DNA from: Strigops habroptila
Taxonomy: Eukaryota > Chordata > Aves > Psittaciformes > Psittacidae
Direction of reading: 5' to 3'
Assembly (NCBI RefSeq): GCF_004027225.2
Contig: NC_044283.2
Coordinates: forward strand, 31,208,707 to 31,272,706
DNA length: 64,000 nucleotides
Shown here: in pieces, positions 49,105 through 62,712 of the stretch
Position numbering within the stretch: the first letter of the stretch is position 1
How the letters are laid out: each line of letters begins with the position of its first letter
Made by a program: the position numbers and the translations under genes
The notes under the pieces: generated by a model
What the model saw: only the letters and a program-made list of their open reading frames with translations
Database searches by the model: none
What the model was told of the DNA's origin: nothing

Positions 49105-52100
49105 ATCCTGTATCTTGTAATCCTTTATAGTTAATGAGGGGACTAATTACTGAGAGTGCGAGATACAGTTTGCATAAATGTGATAGAGAATTGTTTTTTG
49201 ATGGTATTGGTACCTGAAAGTATTGCAAAAATAGCTCACTTCATTTTATAAACTGGTGCCTGCTGGCTGTGTAGTCAGTATTTAATCACTGTCATCCTGA
49301 AGTAGATTAATAACATAATTGTGAACAGTCTTACCATGTTCCTCTTCAGAGTGGGTTCTTCATGCGGCCGTTGTTCACTTTCCCCTTTGAGTTGATGAGA
49401 CTTGTTACAATATCTTAAAGTATTCTTCCATTCTAATATTTTGTGATTAATGTTTTGTTCCAGTTCAAGAAAAAGCTGTTGTTGGAAGGAAAATTAATTC
49501 TTCCAAGTATCAGCCCTGTTGGTCAGCTGCTCCTGTGTGGATGTGCTCAGAAAACAAATGGACAGATGATTAGCTGTCTCCATGTCACTGCTTGAAACAT
49601 GAAACTAAACATACTACTTCTGAACCACATAAAGAATGTTTCAACTTAAAGTTACTGATTTGGAATGGTTAAGGATGATGAGTATTAGGAAACTAAAAAG
49701 AAAAAAAGAGTCTGAGTGAGTTTACAATTGTAAAAATTCTGCGGCTGGTTTTACTTTGATATTCAGCACAAGAAAGATGTGACCTCCTTACATATCAGTC
49801 CATGTTCTTGCCTTGGTTGTGAAAACTCACCTCTTAATCGCTGTAAGTAGTTGAGTTCAAAATCAAATTTTTGCACTGCTGGCTTTACAGATTTGGGAAT
49901 GAGCCAGTGTCGATTATGAAGAATTTAGCGGCTTGGTGAACTGTATTTTTGTTTTGAGCATTTGATAAGCAATTTTTGAAGATACGGGGACCCCAGTGAA
50001 GTGTCTGACTATTTATGAAGTATTTTTGGAAAACATTACTGCAAAAGCTCTGTTATCCCTCAGATCTGCGCTATGAATAGTTTGAAAAGTTGTGTGTGTG
50101 GGGGGAAGTCCTTTGTTAATTGAATGCTACAGTGGGTCACTGGCAAGTGGAGCGATAAAAAGCCTGTGTTCAGATAGGCAATACATAAATGAACCTGGCC
50201 AGTTGGGGATTTTGATTGGAGTTGGACAAGACAGTGCAAGAAAGAAATTGGGGATTTTATTGTGCCATTTGGAGCCGTTAACCCCTTTGGGAAATGAATG
50301 TTGGGCACTTAACTTTGATTCAAAATGCTTTTTACCAACCTGTGTTCCTGAGAGCCACTGTCTTTCCAAATCCTCATTTCTTATTAATCAATAGTTGTCT
50401 CAGATTTCTTTTTCACTTTTTCACTGTTGTTTTTTAAGACACTGCCTTTCTTACTGCATAACTTAATGAATACCTTGTACAATCAAGGACATGGTTATAA
50501 CTTGTGATATTTGCTTTTACAGGACAACAGACATTTGATTGCAATACCAAAAAACCAACCTGCTGCATGTAGGAAACCCCCTTTAATTCACTTAGGAGAT
50601 AGCAGCTTGCTTAGGATCAGAGTTTACCAGCCAGAGAATAAAAGATGCATTATCAACTTTCAAAGTTAAGGAAGTTTCAGCTACACAAATCTAATTGTCT
50701 TGTGCCTTTCGTATACACTACATTTATGGAATCAGTGTTTACATTTAAATGCAAATTGTTACTCTGGAAACAACTTCAGGAGGAACGTGGTTATGCTGTC
50801 TAGATGGCTAGATAAAAGGACTAGTCCAAAAAACAAGAAGTGAAAACCTCTCAGACTAAGCTCAGTTCAGTTGAAGCAGAAAGTACGTCTGTTATCAAAC
50901 CCGAGTCACGTAGCAGGTTGGTTCACAGTATGAAGATGCCAGTGTGCTTAGAAAACTGGCAGCAGGACTAAGTGACAGATCTCTGAAAGCAAAAATCTTA
51001 TCATTCAATCTTCTACAGGCAGGTAACCTTAAAATCTGTCTTTCCTGGGTTTTCAACTTCAGTGACAGCTGTTGGAGCACAAACGTGGCTTTTTTTTCTA
51101 GTGAGAAAAATGTACTTATTTGACTTTTTTTTAATTGAATCTCAGAACTTTACCAGCCTGAAAACATCTGTTTCTTGCCAGAAGTGCCAGAGTGTGGATC
51201 CCTTGATGTAGAACACCTTTTTTTAAACTAGCATGAAGGTAGCATACAGTTTACATGATGCCTGCAGACATCTAGCAACCAAAACTTTTTGCAGCTATTT
51301 ATTCAGTGTTGTTCTGTCAGCTTACCTCATATTAGTGTTTGTTTAAAGGCTGACTTGTCAAGGGATATGGGGCAGAGGGAAAATATATTTTTTAACACTT
51401 CAGGTTCTCTAGCTGTAGAGTCTTGTTTTTTATGCGGTCGGTCAGTCACAGGGTGGTTTGTCACGGAGCATGCATTTGAAAATACTGAGTAAAAAGTTGA
51501 TGTTCAGCTTCAGTGTGAATTGCTCCATATTTTTACATAAATACAAAGTACAGATTTCTTCCCCAGCAAAGCTCATAATGGAAATGGATCTCTCTGATAC
51601 AGACATCAGCCTCCCTGGCTATGTCCAGGGCTCTGATGGTGCTCAGTAAGGCTGGGGATCAATGGAGAGAAATGACAGGGGTAAGGGGTCAAGAGATGCC
51701 TGGCTTCTCCATGTCTCAGAAGTCACACTTGGAAAGCACAATAGCCCTAAATAGTCCGCAGCTTTGATGCAGCCAGAGGCTGTCACTCTGGCAGAAAACT
51801 GATGGAGGCATGGGAAATGTGGGCTGATGAGGGAGGAGAAAGCGAAAGAGAAAAGGCAGTAGCTCAGAGGTAGATGTTCAGTGGATCTGTGCCAGAGAGC
51901 TGTAGCTACACCTGCTCTCAGGATGGGTATGAGCTGTACATCTGGGAAGAGTACTGTCACCAGGCTTTGAAGGGTTCCTGGCAGTTCTTGTTGTACAGAG
52001 TATGGACAAAAGTGAGTGAGCTAATCATGCTCCAGAGTGTAATTTCTGCTGTTGCTATATTCTTGGCTTTAAGCTCTCTTACACTTTATATAGCAAAGTG

Positions 52101-53029
52101 AAAATGGTCTTTTTGATATATTGTCATTGAGCATTGATGCTGTTAAAATGCACATGGTAGAATTTGTGAAGAAGAGGTAAGGGGAAGCAGCAGGGATGCA
52201 ATGTTATTTGTCCACTTAAATTGATTCTCCTGTTCTTTATATTCTTGCTAGGCACTTTACTACAGCCTTTTGTGTAACTTCTGTATTTTTTTTAAAGACT
52301 GCTTTTTACCTACTGTACAGTTACTAATCTACTTTTTGCTAAAAAGAAAGTAATAGCCCTGATATTTGTCTAGCAGTATGACTGCATGTCAAGCTTCAGT
52401 GAAAGTTGGACGAGTTCTACACACTCAGATGGGCCTGAGTCTCCCTAATGACAACAGAGCTAAATTTATTTTGTATATATGTAAACAGTCATGTGAGTCG
52501 TAGCCCTCCTCATGTGCATAAGATGCTTCCTTAATTTGTAGGTTAGGATAGATCCAATAGTGTCTGCACCAGAAGTGGTTCACACACATTCTGTGTCAGT
52601 TGATGTGCTGGTGATGGAGTGCTCAGTCTTCACAGAGAACTATTTTTATTAAGAAGATGGAACACCTCGATGTTAAACACAGCTGCTGCTATGCACTTTA
52701 ATTCTTTGAGAAAAAAAACATTTTCCAGTTTAAGCTGCAGATGGAAAGTTCTTTAGTAGCCTGTAACTATGGGTAGGTAATTAATGAAACTGCTAATTGT
52801 TTTTTAGTGTTTGTGTACTTAAAATCAGGGTCTTCAAGCAAGAGTTCAGACAGGCTGCAGGAAGCAGGTCTGGTTTAGTGCATGGTGTGTTGTAGCTGTT
52901 ACGATCATTATTTGGACTGAGAGTTCTTGCCCCGATTCAGTTGACTGGTGTGCTAGAGTGTGTGTGGGAGGAATATATTTCTACATGAATTTAGTGTATA
53001 ACTTTGCCACTTAATGTATTGCTCACATA

Positions 53030-53035
53030 AATAAA
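53030..53035 (+). terminator. ZDHHC2: Candidate distal poly(A) signal of ZDHHC2
   Basis: AATAAA preceded by an overlapping ATAAAT. After it, at 53037-53075, comes a moderately T/G-containing stretch (GTTCAGC...ATGTAGTAGTCATTG). Chosen because convincing UTR-like sequence ends near here and repeats begin after 53.4 kb. Confidence 0.5.
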
Positions 53036-53396
53036 TGCTTCATGTTCAGCAAGTCACATATGTAGTAGTCATTGACACACTACCTTCAGTTCTACTGACA
53101 GTGTACCCAAACAGCAGAACATCATCTCTGCTATGGCATTATTAACAACATAGTTGCTGTAGATGGCCCCCCTCATCCCTTCACCAACAGTCTTTCTTTG
53201 ACTTTTATAGGGAAGTTTTCTCTCCCCAGTTCAGTTTCTAGATCCCTAGCATCTCACAAAACACCTACACTGGGAAACAGGTTAAAAGGAAACCAGATCC
53301 TTTTTAGTCTTCCACAGCTTCCTGCTGCCAGAGCAGAATGTGCTGCACTGCCTTGGATGCTGTTGAAGGTCAAAAAGGTGGAATTTTGGCCCCCAA

Positions 53397-53447
53397 AAGA
53401 GGGGGTTCTTAGAGGTCTTTTCCAACCTAGTTGATTCTATGATTCAT
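53397..53447 (+). mobile_element. CR1 LINE 3' tail fragment
   Basis: TTCTTAGAGGTCTTTTCCAACCTAGTTGATTCTATGATTCATAGAA: the CR1 terminal block with the octamer tail, preceded by sequence no longer clearly CR1. Confidence 0.8.
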
Positions 53448-54103
53448 AGAACTGAGGAGGTGCAGGGAAGCGGAACATGTTATTTACCAGGCGGTCACCC
53501 ACAGCAGCTTTGCTTCATGAGAGCTCGCCAGACTCTTCTGACCTGCCTGACTTTGTGCTCTTTGTGCTTTGGTAAAGCTCTCCCCTGGGGCAGTGCTATA
53601 TCTGCCTCTGGTGCAGAGAGGAATGAGAATGTCTACTCCGGGACCTCTAAAGATACAGGAACAGTACATAAAGGTGAAAGCAGCTTTCATCTGCTGCACA
53701 TCAGACATGACCTGCAGTATATGCTCCCAGCTTTTCCCATTTTTTATTTCCAACCCTTCCATACATATTTGTATTGAACCATATAAAACCATTCTCATCC
53801 AAAACAAGACTACTAAAAAAAGCACATGCTGCTATACTGTATGGGTGGAAAAGTGTTTCTGTTGCCACTTCACTTGCAGCTATTACTGACCTGGTGAGAT
53901 GGGAAAAGCAGCAGCCTTCTGGTGTGAAATTTGGAGCAAGTGGCAGCTGACGTAACCCAAGGAAAGGCTCTTCTCCTTCCCCTTTGCAGCTTTGCAGTTG
54001 TTCCCTTTGCAGATTTCTGATCATCAGTCTCTTTCTTCCCCTTCCTTTTCATAGAAGTTCAGATTGAAAAGTCTTCCATTTGAAATGTACAATCAGTATC
54101 ACA

Positions 54104-54226
54104 ATCATAGAATACCAGGTTGGAAGAGACCTCAAGGATCATCTGGTCCAACCTATCTTAGCAAAGCATCATCTAGACTTTATGTCCTAGCACCCTGTCC
54201 AGCCAAATCTTGAAGTCTCCCTCAAA
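54104..54226 (-). mobile_element. CR1 LINE 3' end, antisense
   Basis: ATCATAGAATACCAGGTTGGAAGAGACCTCAAGGATCATCTGGTCCAACC followed by the CTTGAAGTCTCCCTC segment. This is the reverse complement of a CR1 3' end of a different subfamily from the copies at 36829 and 48959. Confidence 0.9.
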
Positions 54227-56177
54227 AGGTTTATTCTAGACCAATACTCCCTTCACTTCTCTCAAGTTTTCCTAACAGCACCCATCACTGAAATAAATAA
54301 AGTGACTCAGTCATCCTGAAATTCAGTACTGGGGGCAACAATCACATGCTTCATCCTGGATCACTGTAATCTTCTCAAGCAGATGGGCCCAACAGTTTGA
54401 CTGCAGCATTTGGAAGCGCGTGCTGTGAGCTATGTCCCCTTTCCCACCTCCTGCAAGCTCACAGTTTAACGGATTGGCATAACTGGAACAGACCCAGCGC
54501 TTCCTGACAGTCATCATTTTATGAAGCCATTTTCCTCTTTTTCCTTCTGAAAACAGAATCATTCTCCCTTCACTTGGGAAGGAGCCCCAGTTATAAAGAC
54601 AAATTATAAAGAAAGACATTTATAAGCTGTGTGTTACAGCCTGAACAACAGGAACCTATTGCCACTTACTTTCTCTATCGTATCAGATTAAACTGCCCAG
54701 TAGTTCAAACACATGCAACAGAGAAAATCAGTAGCTTAGTGCAGATATAAGCACTCTAGTGATTAACCTTCATATAAAACACTCCAGAGCATGCAGAGGG
54801 ACAAGAATGAAGGAAAAGAGGGAGCTTGCAAAGCTCAGCTCCTAGATGATGAAAGGTAAATAAAAGATACTGCCAACTGCAATCATAGCTACGATTTGCT
54901 GCCCTGTAAGAGAGAAAGCACGTTCTCTGTAATGCAGCTCAGAGCTTCAGCTGTTGCCAATTTCTACCTGATGCACAAAGAAGGGAAGGCTTCCTCTCTC
55001 CTCCCTCCATGTTCCCCTCCCTTTATCCAACACAGTTGAGGCAAATGTCTCGGGAGCACATGGAAGGGCACACTTGGGCAAGTCAATTCTCCCTCTTAAG
55101 CAGAGGCAGAAAAAACATCTCATCTGTGCTGGCAGAAGAAGGACAAGCCAAGCTTCTGCAGAAACCAGATCCTCACAGTTGGCATCAATGCACATTTCAT
55201 TTCCAACCCAAGACTGCTAAAATAATGCAGGAGAATCATCCTTGTTCCTCTATCATACCTAGTCAGGTAAGCAGGAAGAAAACACTAGAACAATCTCCTA
55301 CAAATCCACCAAAGTACGCTAACATTCAGATATACCAGAATCACCTCACAATAGGAAAGTACACTGGGACAACTGATGTGTGTTACTCCATGTAAAAATT
55401 GGGGTTTATTTTTTTTAAGCACCAATATTTCTAAGCTAGGAAATTTAATTTTCCTTGGAACTACTAAATGGAAATACTATAAAATCATACTGTCTGCCAT
55501 ATGGGCTTCTGTGACAAGGACGCTTCAAAAGACAGGTTTGATTCTGTAACTTTGGTTCTAAAGTACACACCCCGTTACTTAAGGCAGTGTTTAAGGTTAC
55601 TCCTGCAGCATGAAAATTAATACCCTCAGTGCTGTGCAATTAACAGAAACACAACCTGTAACCCAGCAGGAATAATTCTCAGCCTCATTTATTTACAGCT
55701 AAACATTCTTATTATCTGGCTTCTCACGCTGTGACTAACCATCCTCTTAATCTGGTACTGTTTGTTACCTGCAATTGCTTATGCTCCCACATTTCAAGCG
55801 CTACTAGTGGCATTAGCTTTGATACAGTAATTTTAAACTAAAGAGAACCAGATGAACAATAAATGATTCCCAAAGGCACACTGTCTCCTCTTGCTTCAAG
55901 AGCTTAACGTGCCCCGTTATCTGAAAGTGGAACCAACCATGTACATCTCTGTTCTTCCAGCAAAACATATGTAAGAGGAAAAGCCTATGTGAGGAGGCAA
56001 AGAACGGACCTTAAAACAGGCTGTGTGCACAAGTTACGTCTTTAGTGCATGCTATACAACATTAAGTAGCCACTCAGTCTTAGCTGTGTGGACCGTCCTC
56101 TGGGTGACCAATAAACTCATGTACCTTGTGGGTACAGGATACCCATACTCATGCTTCGTCTGTAGGTGTGCTCTAGT

Positions 56178-57140
56178 ATCATAGAAGTATTAGGTCCCTT
56201 CCAGTGCTGTGGTGAACATCTACTCCAATATACCTGCTCAAAGAAAGGTTAAATACAGCAAGCTGGCCAGAAATTATTTCCCCTTCATAAATCCAGGCTA
56301 CTTCCAATCACCTTTTAATCCATTGTTTGGAAATGGTTGCCAGGGCTGTCATCTGCTCCCTCACCTTCCCAGGGATTGAGGCAAGATTGACCAGCCTGCA
56401 GTGCCCTGCATCCCCCTTCCCCTTCTTGAAGGTAAGAAAGAGCGACATGTGTACCTCTGCCACCCCTCAGGAAACTACCCGTACACCACGACCTTTCAAA
56501 GGTAACAAGAACAGCCTCACCATGACATGTCAGCACTTGCAGGCGCATCCTATCAGGCCCTCTGAACTTATTTATGTCCAATTTGTTTATATGTTCCTAA
56601 CCTGATCCTCCTACACCAAAGATAACTCTTCCTTGTTCCAGATTTCCTAGGCATCGCAGGGACCTGTCATTCCTGGAGGAAAGTGTTGAGAGTAAAACCA
56701 AAGCCAAGGTGGCATTGAGTACCTTGGCCTTTTCCATATCCTTTGTCACCAGGTCTCCATTTTCTCTAATCTTTGCTCCTGATGTCCCTGTAGAAAATTT
56801 TCTTGTCCCTCACCAGATCCAACTCCAGATAGACTTTGGCTTTCTTAATGCAACCCCATCACACTGAAGATAGTGTCACCTGTCCCTGCTTCCACCTTTA
56901 GTACACTTCCTTTCTGAGTTTAGTCAGAAGCTCCTTGTCCATTGATGCAGGCTTCCTGTTATTTTCATTCAATTTCCTGTGTGAGGGAATGAACCATTCT
57001 GGAGCTTAGAGTAACCAGTCAGATCTGATTAGAGAAAGTTCTTGGATGTCAGGTTTTACATCACTCCCAAATTCATATGGGAAAAAGCCTCAAATACTCT
57101 GAATATGTTCCAGACCCATTTTCTTCCATCTAAGATCCTT
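56178..57140 (-). mobile_element. Old CR1 LINE copy, internal RT-domain part, antisense
   Basis: About 0.9 kb matches the CR1 order read antisense. It starts with an ATCATAGAAG...GGTCCCTTCC 3' end, then CCCTTCATAAATCCAGGCTAC. Further blocks include TTGACCAGCCTGCAGTGCCCTG, CTTCTTGAAGGTAAGAAAG, ACCTTTCAAAGGTAAC, CATCCTATCAGGCCC, CCTTTGTCACCAGG, CTCCTTGTCCATTGATGCAGG and GGAGCTTAGAGTAACCAG. It is strongly diverged, with indels and no open frame, so an ancient dead copy. The part between 56205 and 56270 is least certain. Confidence 0.85.
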
Positions 57141-58599
57141 CTTACCTAGTTCCAGTGAGCAAAGGGATTAAATGCTTTTTTAAAAAGTGACAGAGAACAT
57201 AATGTTCCTGGAACACTCGCTTGACTCTAGAAGCCAAAAATACAAATAAATAATAAGAGCAAATATAACAGTTTTTGATATTGCATTTCTTCTGACAAAC
57301 CTATTCAAACAACAATATTTTAGGTGGATAGAGAAGAGCAGAGAGACAAGAGAATTGTCGTCTCTGAGCAAAAAGGTGCATGTCTAGACAGCTGGAACTA
57401 TGCCTGTACATTCATTTTTGCAAAAGCTATTAAAGCTGCTCACTTTGGAAACAGATTCAGATTTCAGGCTCTGCAGCTTACAAGTAACAGTCCTACACAT
57501 AGGAAGAAATTACTTTTTTCATAATCTCTACAATTTACCATTTAAATCACTCCTCAATGGAAACTAAATCTAATTTTGCCACGGAAACTGAATGACGCAC
57601 AGATGTCTCCCCAGCTGTAATCAGCTCCCAGACAGATCACATTGATCAGACCGAGCTCTCGCACAGAATAAAGCATCATCTTCATTTCATGCTGACTGGT
57701 GGCTTTTGAGAAAAGCTTTTCTTACAGGAAGAAAACTAAACAGGAGAATTGCTGGAAGTCAAACACCCCATGAGAATTTTAGGCTTGGGCTTCAGCACAC
57801 TCAGCCTAGTCCTGCAGACGGTGTGATCATTAGCATCTGGGACACAAGCCACACAGCTATCATGCATCTTTGGGTTTAGCTTCTTCCAAAACGAGCCCAA
57901 GCTCTGACAGGTTCATGATGGGAAGCAAAGAAAAGCATGTCACAGCATGTGGGATGCTCAGCAGTCGCTTCAGAAGTGTATACAAATCTGAACTGAAACT
58001 TTTACTGTAGCCACGCATTTAGAAGCCTCTAAAAGCTTCCTTGGATCCACAACTAAGAAGTTACTTCAAAACAAAACCCATCAAAGTTCTTCGAAGAGTC
58101 ATTCCCTTTAAAAGTCAACCCCAGAGAGCTGTACTGGTATGCTTTAGGCAAAGCTACTACACTTTAAAGCAAAGGCATCAAACTTCAGGGGTTCTTCATT
58201 CCATGTGTATGCAAATGTCCCACATAACACACAGTAAGAATCCATCCTGGTTTTCTGTCAGATAGTCCCTATGTTATTAAAGCCAAAGGCAACCAAAGTT
58301 AAAACAAACCACCATCATCTAATGCATAATGGTATTAAAATTAGTTACTAATGGGATTTGAATGCCTCCATCGTAAACTGTAATCCCCGCTCTTGCAACT
58401 CAGGTCAGTAGGAATGAAGTGACTGGAAACACACAAACAGAATTCTGCTCTGGAAGTAGAGTCAGTCAGGGAGCAGTGAGTTAGGTCATTTTATAAGCAC
58501 ATGGAAGAGAACTATCCTACCTAAATGAAACAGAATGCAGAACTGAACTGACTAAATACACCTGGAAAAAGTTTGCAACAAAACCACCAGTGCGTTGTT

Positions 58600-60164
58600 A
58601 TGTAAGAAAACATTTCTTAGGCCTTTATTTACAAAAGCTTTAATAACAAATACCCTCTGTTATGCAAATTATTTGTTGTTTAAAAAGGACCACCCAGTTA
58701 CATCATTGTAACTCAATGAAAAAAGGTGTTTTGATTTTTTAAGTACAAGGTAAAACAGAGTAATTTGGCGAACATTTGGAGATTCTTCTACTATTGATTT
58801 CCATGCCAAACACGCGCACACAGGCACACGGTGTCGCACATTCCATCATTTCAGGCTAGTATTTAGCTATTCAATACCAGAAAGTCCTTCCTGCACAACT
58901 GCTCTGTACACATGCTATGCAGAGTTAAGAATGTCGTTTAGGGTCCTTTAAAACAATATATCTAAAATATATTGCTAAGATATACTCAAAAATAAACTAG
59001 CATTACACTCCTCAGGTAATTTTATTAGCTAGAAGTTATTTATATTTTGTTGTTTTACAACAAATATCTGTAACATCTGTCTTTGTAGCAACTACAAAAA
59101 AGCACGATTTAATTGTCCTTCTAATTCAATTAAATAGTATTTTTTTCAGATCTTTGGGTTTTGTCTTTAACTAAACTGACTTTCAAAAATCATGAAATCA
59201 AGTACGTAATAAATATGACTTCATAAAAAATATTTGAGGTGGACGTTACTAGAATAAAAGCTAGGAAGTTAATCAAGGGAAGCGTGCCATTACAAAACTC
59301 CTACTATTCCAATATCCTTCAACTCTCAGCTTCATGGCAAAAATGCTGAAGTGATAGCTGTTCTTTTCCTGAAGGGTGTAAAGCTGTTTTTTCAAGCCTC
59401 TTTCCCCCATTACAGAGCGGTTTTAAAGCAGAAGGCCAACCAGCAGTTGACATGTGCAGGATGAGTTTGAAGATGACTGAACACTAGTAAAATAACAGCA
59501 GTTACTATGATTTCACTAGTTTGTTTTGCTCGAACAAACAGAGGTTATGCAGCAGGGAAGTCACGTTCTGTGGCTTGAGACACCAAGGCAATACAGCATG
59601 AAGCTGCTGAACTTGGCAGATGATTGTTTTCTAGCTGAGGGCTAAAGAAAAAAAAACAAAACAAAACTTCAACTAAAACAGAGGATCTGAGTCAGAGTCA
59701 CTCTCTAAAGTGCAAATTTGATGGTCCACAATCTTGAATAGCTAAAACGCCTGCATACTGGAAGGAACAGACATGAGTGGGGAAAGTTAGTTACAATCAG
59801 TGCCAGTTAATTTGGAGGAGGGAGGGGAAAAGAGACAAAACACCAGAAGATCAATACAGGTAAGTTTACCAGACTTAAAATTCATTATGATTTAACTTTC
59901 CCCTTCTCTCTGCCACACTGATCCTATACATGCTTCTTTACAAATGGGCTAGTTATGAGGGCAAAATGTAACCCAGAAAATTTTACATATCAAGATCAAA
60001 ATTCTGTGATAGGAACAGTCAAGTTTAGTACGTACAAAGGCAGAAAAGAAAGTGTGCTGAGAAAGGGGGAAAAAAAGCCTTATTGTCCAAGGGGTTCAAC
60101 CAGAGATAAAACCTATATACAAGCACGTGGAGGTCAAAAAGACGGCCTTTCATTTCATTTCATG
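58600..60164 (-). other. CNOT7: CNOT7 3' UTR, end estimated
   Basis: Lies directly after the CNOT7 stop on the minus strand. A candidate AATAAA on the minus strand is at plus 58624-58629 (TTTATT). The stretch is AT-rich with several short T/A runs and no coding potential on either strand. The cleavage site is a guess; other TTTATT occurrences exist closer to the stop. Confidence 0.45.
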
Positions 60165-60293
60165 TCATGACTGTTTGTTGGCTTCTTCTTCATATGCATT
60201 TCCTGTGCCATTTTGTACATAAGATGACCCCGAACCAAGGCCGTATAAATGGCCACAATATTTGGCATCATCAATGTGATCTTCAAAGAACAT
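60165..60293 (-). CDS. CNOT7: CNOT7 last coding exon (CCR4-NOT deadenylase subunit 7 / CAF1)
   Basis: CNOT7 is the DEDD-family 3'-5' exonuclease that shortens poly(A) tails within the CCR4-NOT complex. On the minus strand this exon encodes MFFEDHIDDAKYCGHLYGLG, then SGSSYVQNGTGNAYEEEANK, then QS, with TGA at plus 60165-60167. This is the vertebrate CNOT7 C-terminus (residues about 244-285 of 285). The related CNOT8 has a different tail. Acceptor in minus sense CTCTTTAG ends at plus 60294; phase 0. The gene converges on ZDHHC2, as in human. Confidence 0.97.
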   Translation of the reverse strand: MFFEDHIDDAKYCGHLYGLGSGSSYVQNGTGNAYEEEANKQS

Positions 60294-61102
60294 CTAAAGA
60301 GTTAAAAGAGAGACAAATTATTGCCAAAGAAAAGGCTCAGTTTAAACAGAATTATAGAAAGGCGTTAAAATGTTACTTTCTTTTTAGCACAACATATCAA
60401 ATCCCAAGGTGCAGAAGCTGATATAATTAACATAATACACTTAATCTCAACACATTATCAAAATGTGCTCATATGACATGATTCTTTAAAGTAAATCTGT
60501 CAAGGAATACAATCAGTCTTCCTGTGCACCCTTCCTGATGAAATAGCCAAATGCAATGTCTTAGTAATTCTGTACTATCAGTTATCACCCACTCTTCTGC
60601 AAGTGCAGCAAAGAGATCTCTCCAACCGATCTCTGTGGAGTTTCTCGCATACGCTTAGCATCCACCATTGGTGCCCATACTCTACTCCTCAGTGTCATGG
60701 TTTTCATCAGAGTGTGTCTTGAAATGGAGGTATGTCCTCATTTATATTATAAAGGTTTGAGCATGCGGAGAATGTTTGAGCACAAAACCCATTACAGTGT
60801 TCAAAGAAATGCAGGACACATTTCCAGCTAGCTCCTCACAGAGAGGAACTTCATTTAATAAGGAACAGCAAAACTGAAGTAGATTTTGTTCTAAGACTTC
60901 ATTTACACAAGTCTTAATTGCAAAGAGAACCTTTCAGTGGAAGACATACATAACCCATCATATTCTACCTTTCAGACTTAAGTTTTCAAGCAAAATCATG
61001 AATTACCCCACAAAAATAAGAGGGCAGACACCTACACAAAAATTTTCACCCTAAAAACTTCATGGCAACCAAGCACCTCCCAGTGGCTGACCTTCCGAAT
61101 CA

Positions 61103-61150
61103 TCATGATCTTAAGGTCCTTTCCAACCCTAACTATTCTATGATTCTATG
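61103..61150 (+). mobile_element. CR1 LINE 3' tail fragment
   Basis: ATGATCTTAAGGTCCTTTCCAACCCTAACTATTCTATGATTCTATGAC: the CR1 end with both octamers. It is nearly identical over this stretch to the end of the copy at 37055-37098. It is antisense to CNOT7. Confidence 0.9.
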
Positions 61151-62712
61151 ACCATCAACATCAGAAACCTAAGACAGCCAGAATCATGCAGGAGCAGGGT
61201 GGACACGCTACACAATCTGAATGCAAAGGGCTGCATATACCACCCAGGCTTACAACTTCGCCCTTCAAGGTCTACTCTGAGCACCATGGTCTGGATGGGA
61301 AGTTCCGTACTGCAGGAATTGGAGACCTCAATTAAAAGCTTTAAAGCCCCCAACAGTTCTTGAAAGAATTAGGTAGGAAAACTCCAAAACAGCAGTTCTA
61401 CTGTTGCAGAATCAGTATTTAAGTGTTTCTGATGGGAAGAAACGTATCAGTAACTTTTTTTGGCTGGCACTCCAAAACCCATCAAGCAAGCTGCAAATCC
61501 TTCACAGCAATTAGTAAAACAACTTTGTACCTCCAAAAGCATTGTAAAATTATTTTCACTCAAATACATTTCTAAACAATGAACTCTACTGAAGAGACTT
61601 TAAAAATGCACATTAAATATTTCTGACTACTGTGCCCTTATTTAGAAAGGCTGCATTTGCAAAGAATCAGAGAAAGTACTGAAAAAAATCATCATAATCA
61701 AATCCATGACTGTTGGCTGCTTTGCACTAAAAACCAAGGTTTCTATTTCTCCCAATAACAGCTTTTGGTAAAAAAGCTCAAGAAGCTAATTTGCCACATA
61801 ACACAAACTGCATCTCGTTAGAGGAATGATCCTGGGTTTGAACCTTTTCCTCTAGAAAACTAACCTGAAAGGCAGTATCTTAGGCATGATTTTCACATAC
61901 CTTCCCTTTCCCTTTATTTGCTTGGGATTTTGTTTCCAATTCAAGAATGAAAGAACAATACTGGGCAGATGGCAGTTAGCCGCACTGGCCTTGGATCATA
62001 CCAGAAACACAATCGTCTCTATTATATCTGTAGCCTATGGCCTGCTTGACAACTGCAACAATTCCAGTGGAGGCAGAACAGAGTGCTATGATGAGCAAAC
62101 CACTTTAAATCATGCATTTATTTTTTACCTGCTGTCTCACCAGTATTTGTCAGAAACTTGTGGTCATTTTCTCCTTTATACAAAAGGTTGCATTACAGAA
62201 AGTAGACACTTCACACTAAACCTTATTAAAAGATGAGGTTTGCTACTGCCATCTATTTTGACATGGTAAGCGACACTGAATTGCTAGCAGAATGCCGTGT
62301 TCAGAGGTACTGGCATTTGCCCAGTGCAACTGCTTTCCAGAAGAGGTCCGTTTAACATTTATTTGTTCAGCTAATGCAAAGTAACCTAATATCTTCCTGG
62401 TGTATGCAGACAAATAGTAAGGAGATGTGAAGCTTCTAAGGCCTGATTTCTCTTACAGCAAACCTTGAATTAACTGACAGATGTATAGTCTTTTAGAACC
62501 TGAATTAATCTGTGTTTTACTTAACAGTAAGGAACAAATGCATGGACGTTTTCCACAGCAGCCTGGAAGTCATTATTTAATATACCTATAGCCTGCAAGT
62601 TAAGCTGTGACTAGTCAACACTTTTTCCCTCTCTAGGCCTGTCATAAGCAGCAGTGCACACCAGCCGAGTTCTACGCTGAGCAGAAGCTTCCAGAAAGTT
62701 GGCTTTAAGTAT

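Larger units (their letters stand above)
46489..53055 (+). other. ZDHHC2: ZDHHC2 3' UTR (long), end estimated
   Basis: No coding potential and no further exon is found downstream of the stop. AT-rich UTR-like sequence runs to a tandem ATAAATAAATG at 53027-53036 (AATAAA at 53030-53035), followed by TGTAGTAG-type downstream sequence; this is the best candidate distal polyadenylation site. An internal AATAAA lies at 50637-50642, where shorter forms could end. A CR1 copy (48959-49104) is embedded. The extent is an inference from the signals and from the long 3' UTR of mammalian ZDHHC2. Confidence 0.5.
53056..58599. other. Intergenic region between the converging ZDHHC2 and CNOT7 3' ends
   Basis: Contains CR1 remnants (53397-53447, 54104-54226, 56178-57140) and otherwise unique AT-rich sequence. 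Overlapping open frames at 53439-53889 on both strands lack domains and splice context. No gene recognised. Confidence 0.6.

Noticed and set aside
49440-49575. Exon-like stretch after TTTTGTTCCAG in the ZDHHC2 3' UTR
   Set aside because: The reading frame of ZDHHC2 already closes at 46488 with the conserved C-terminus; the stretch has no donor and no known peptide.
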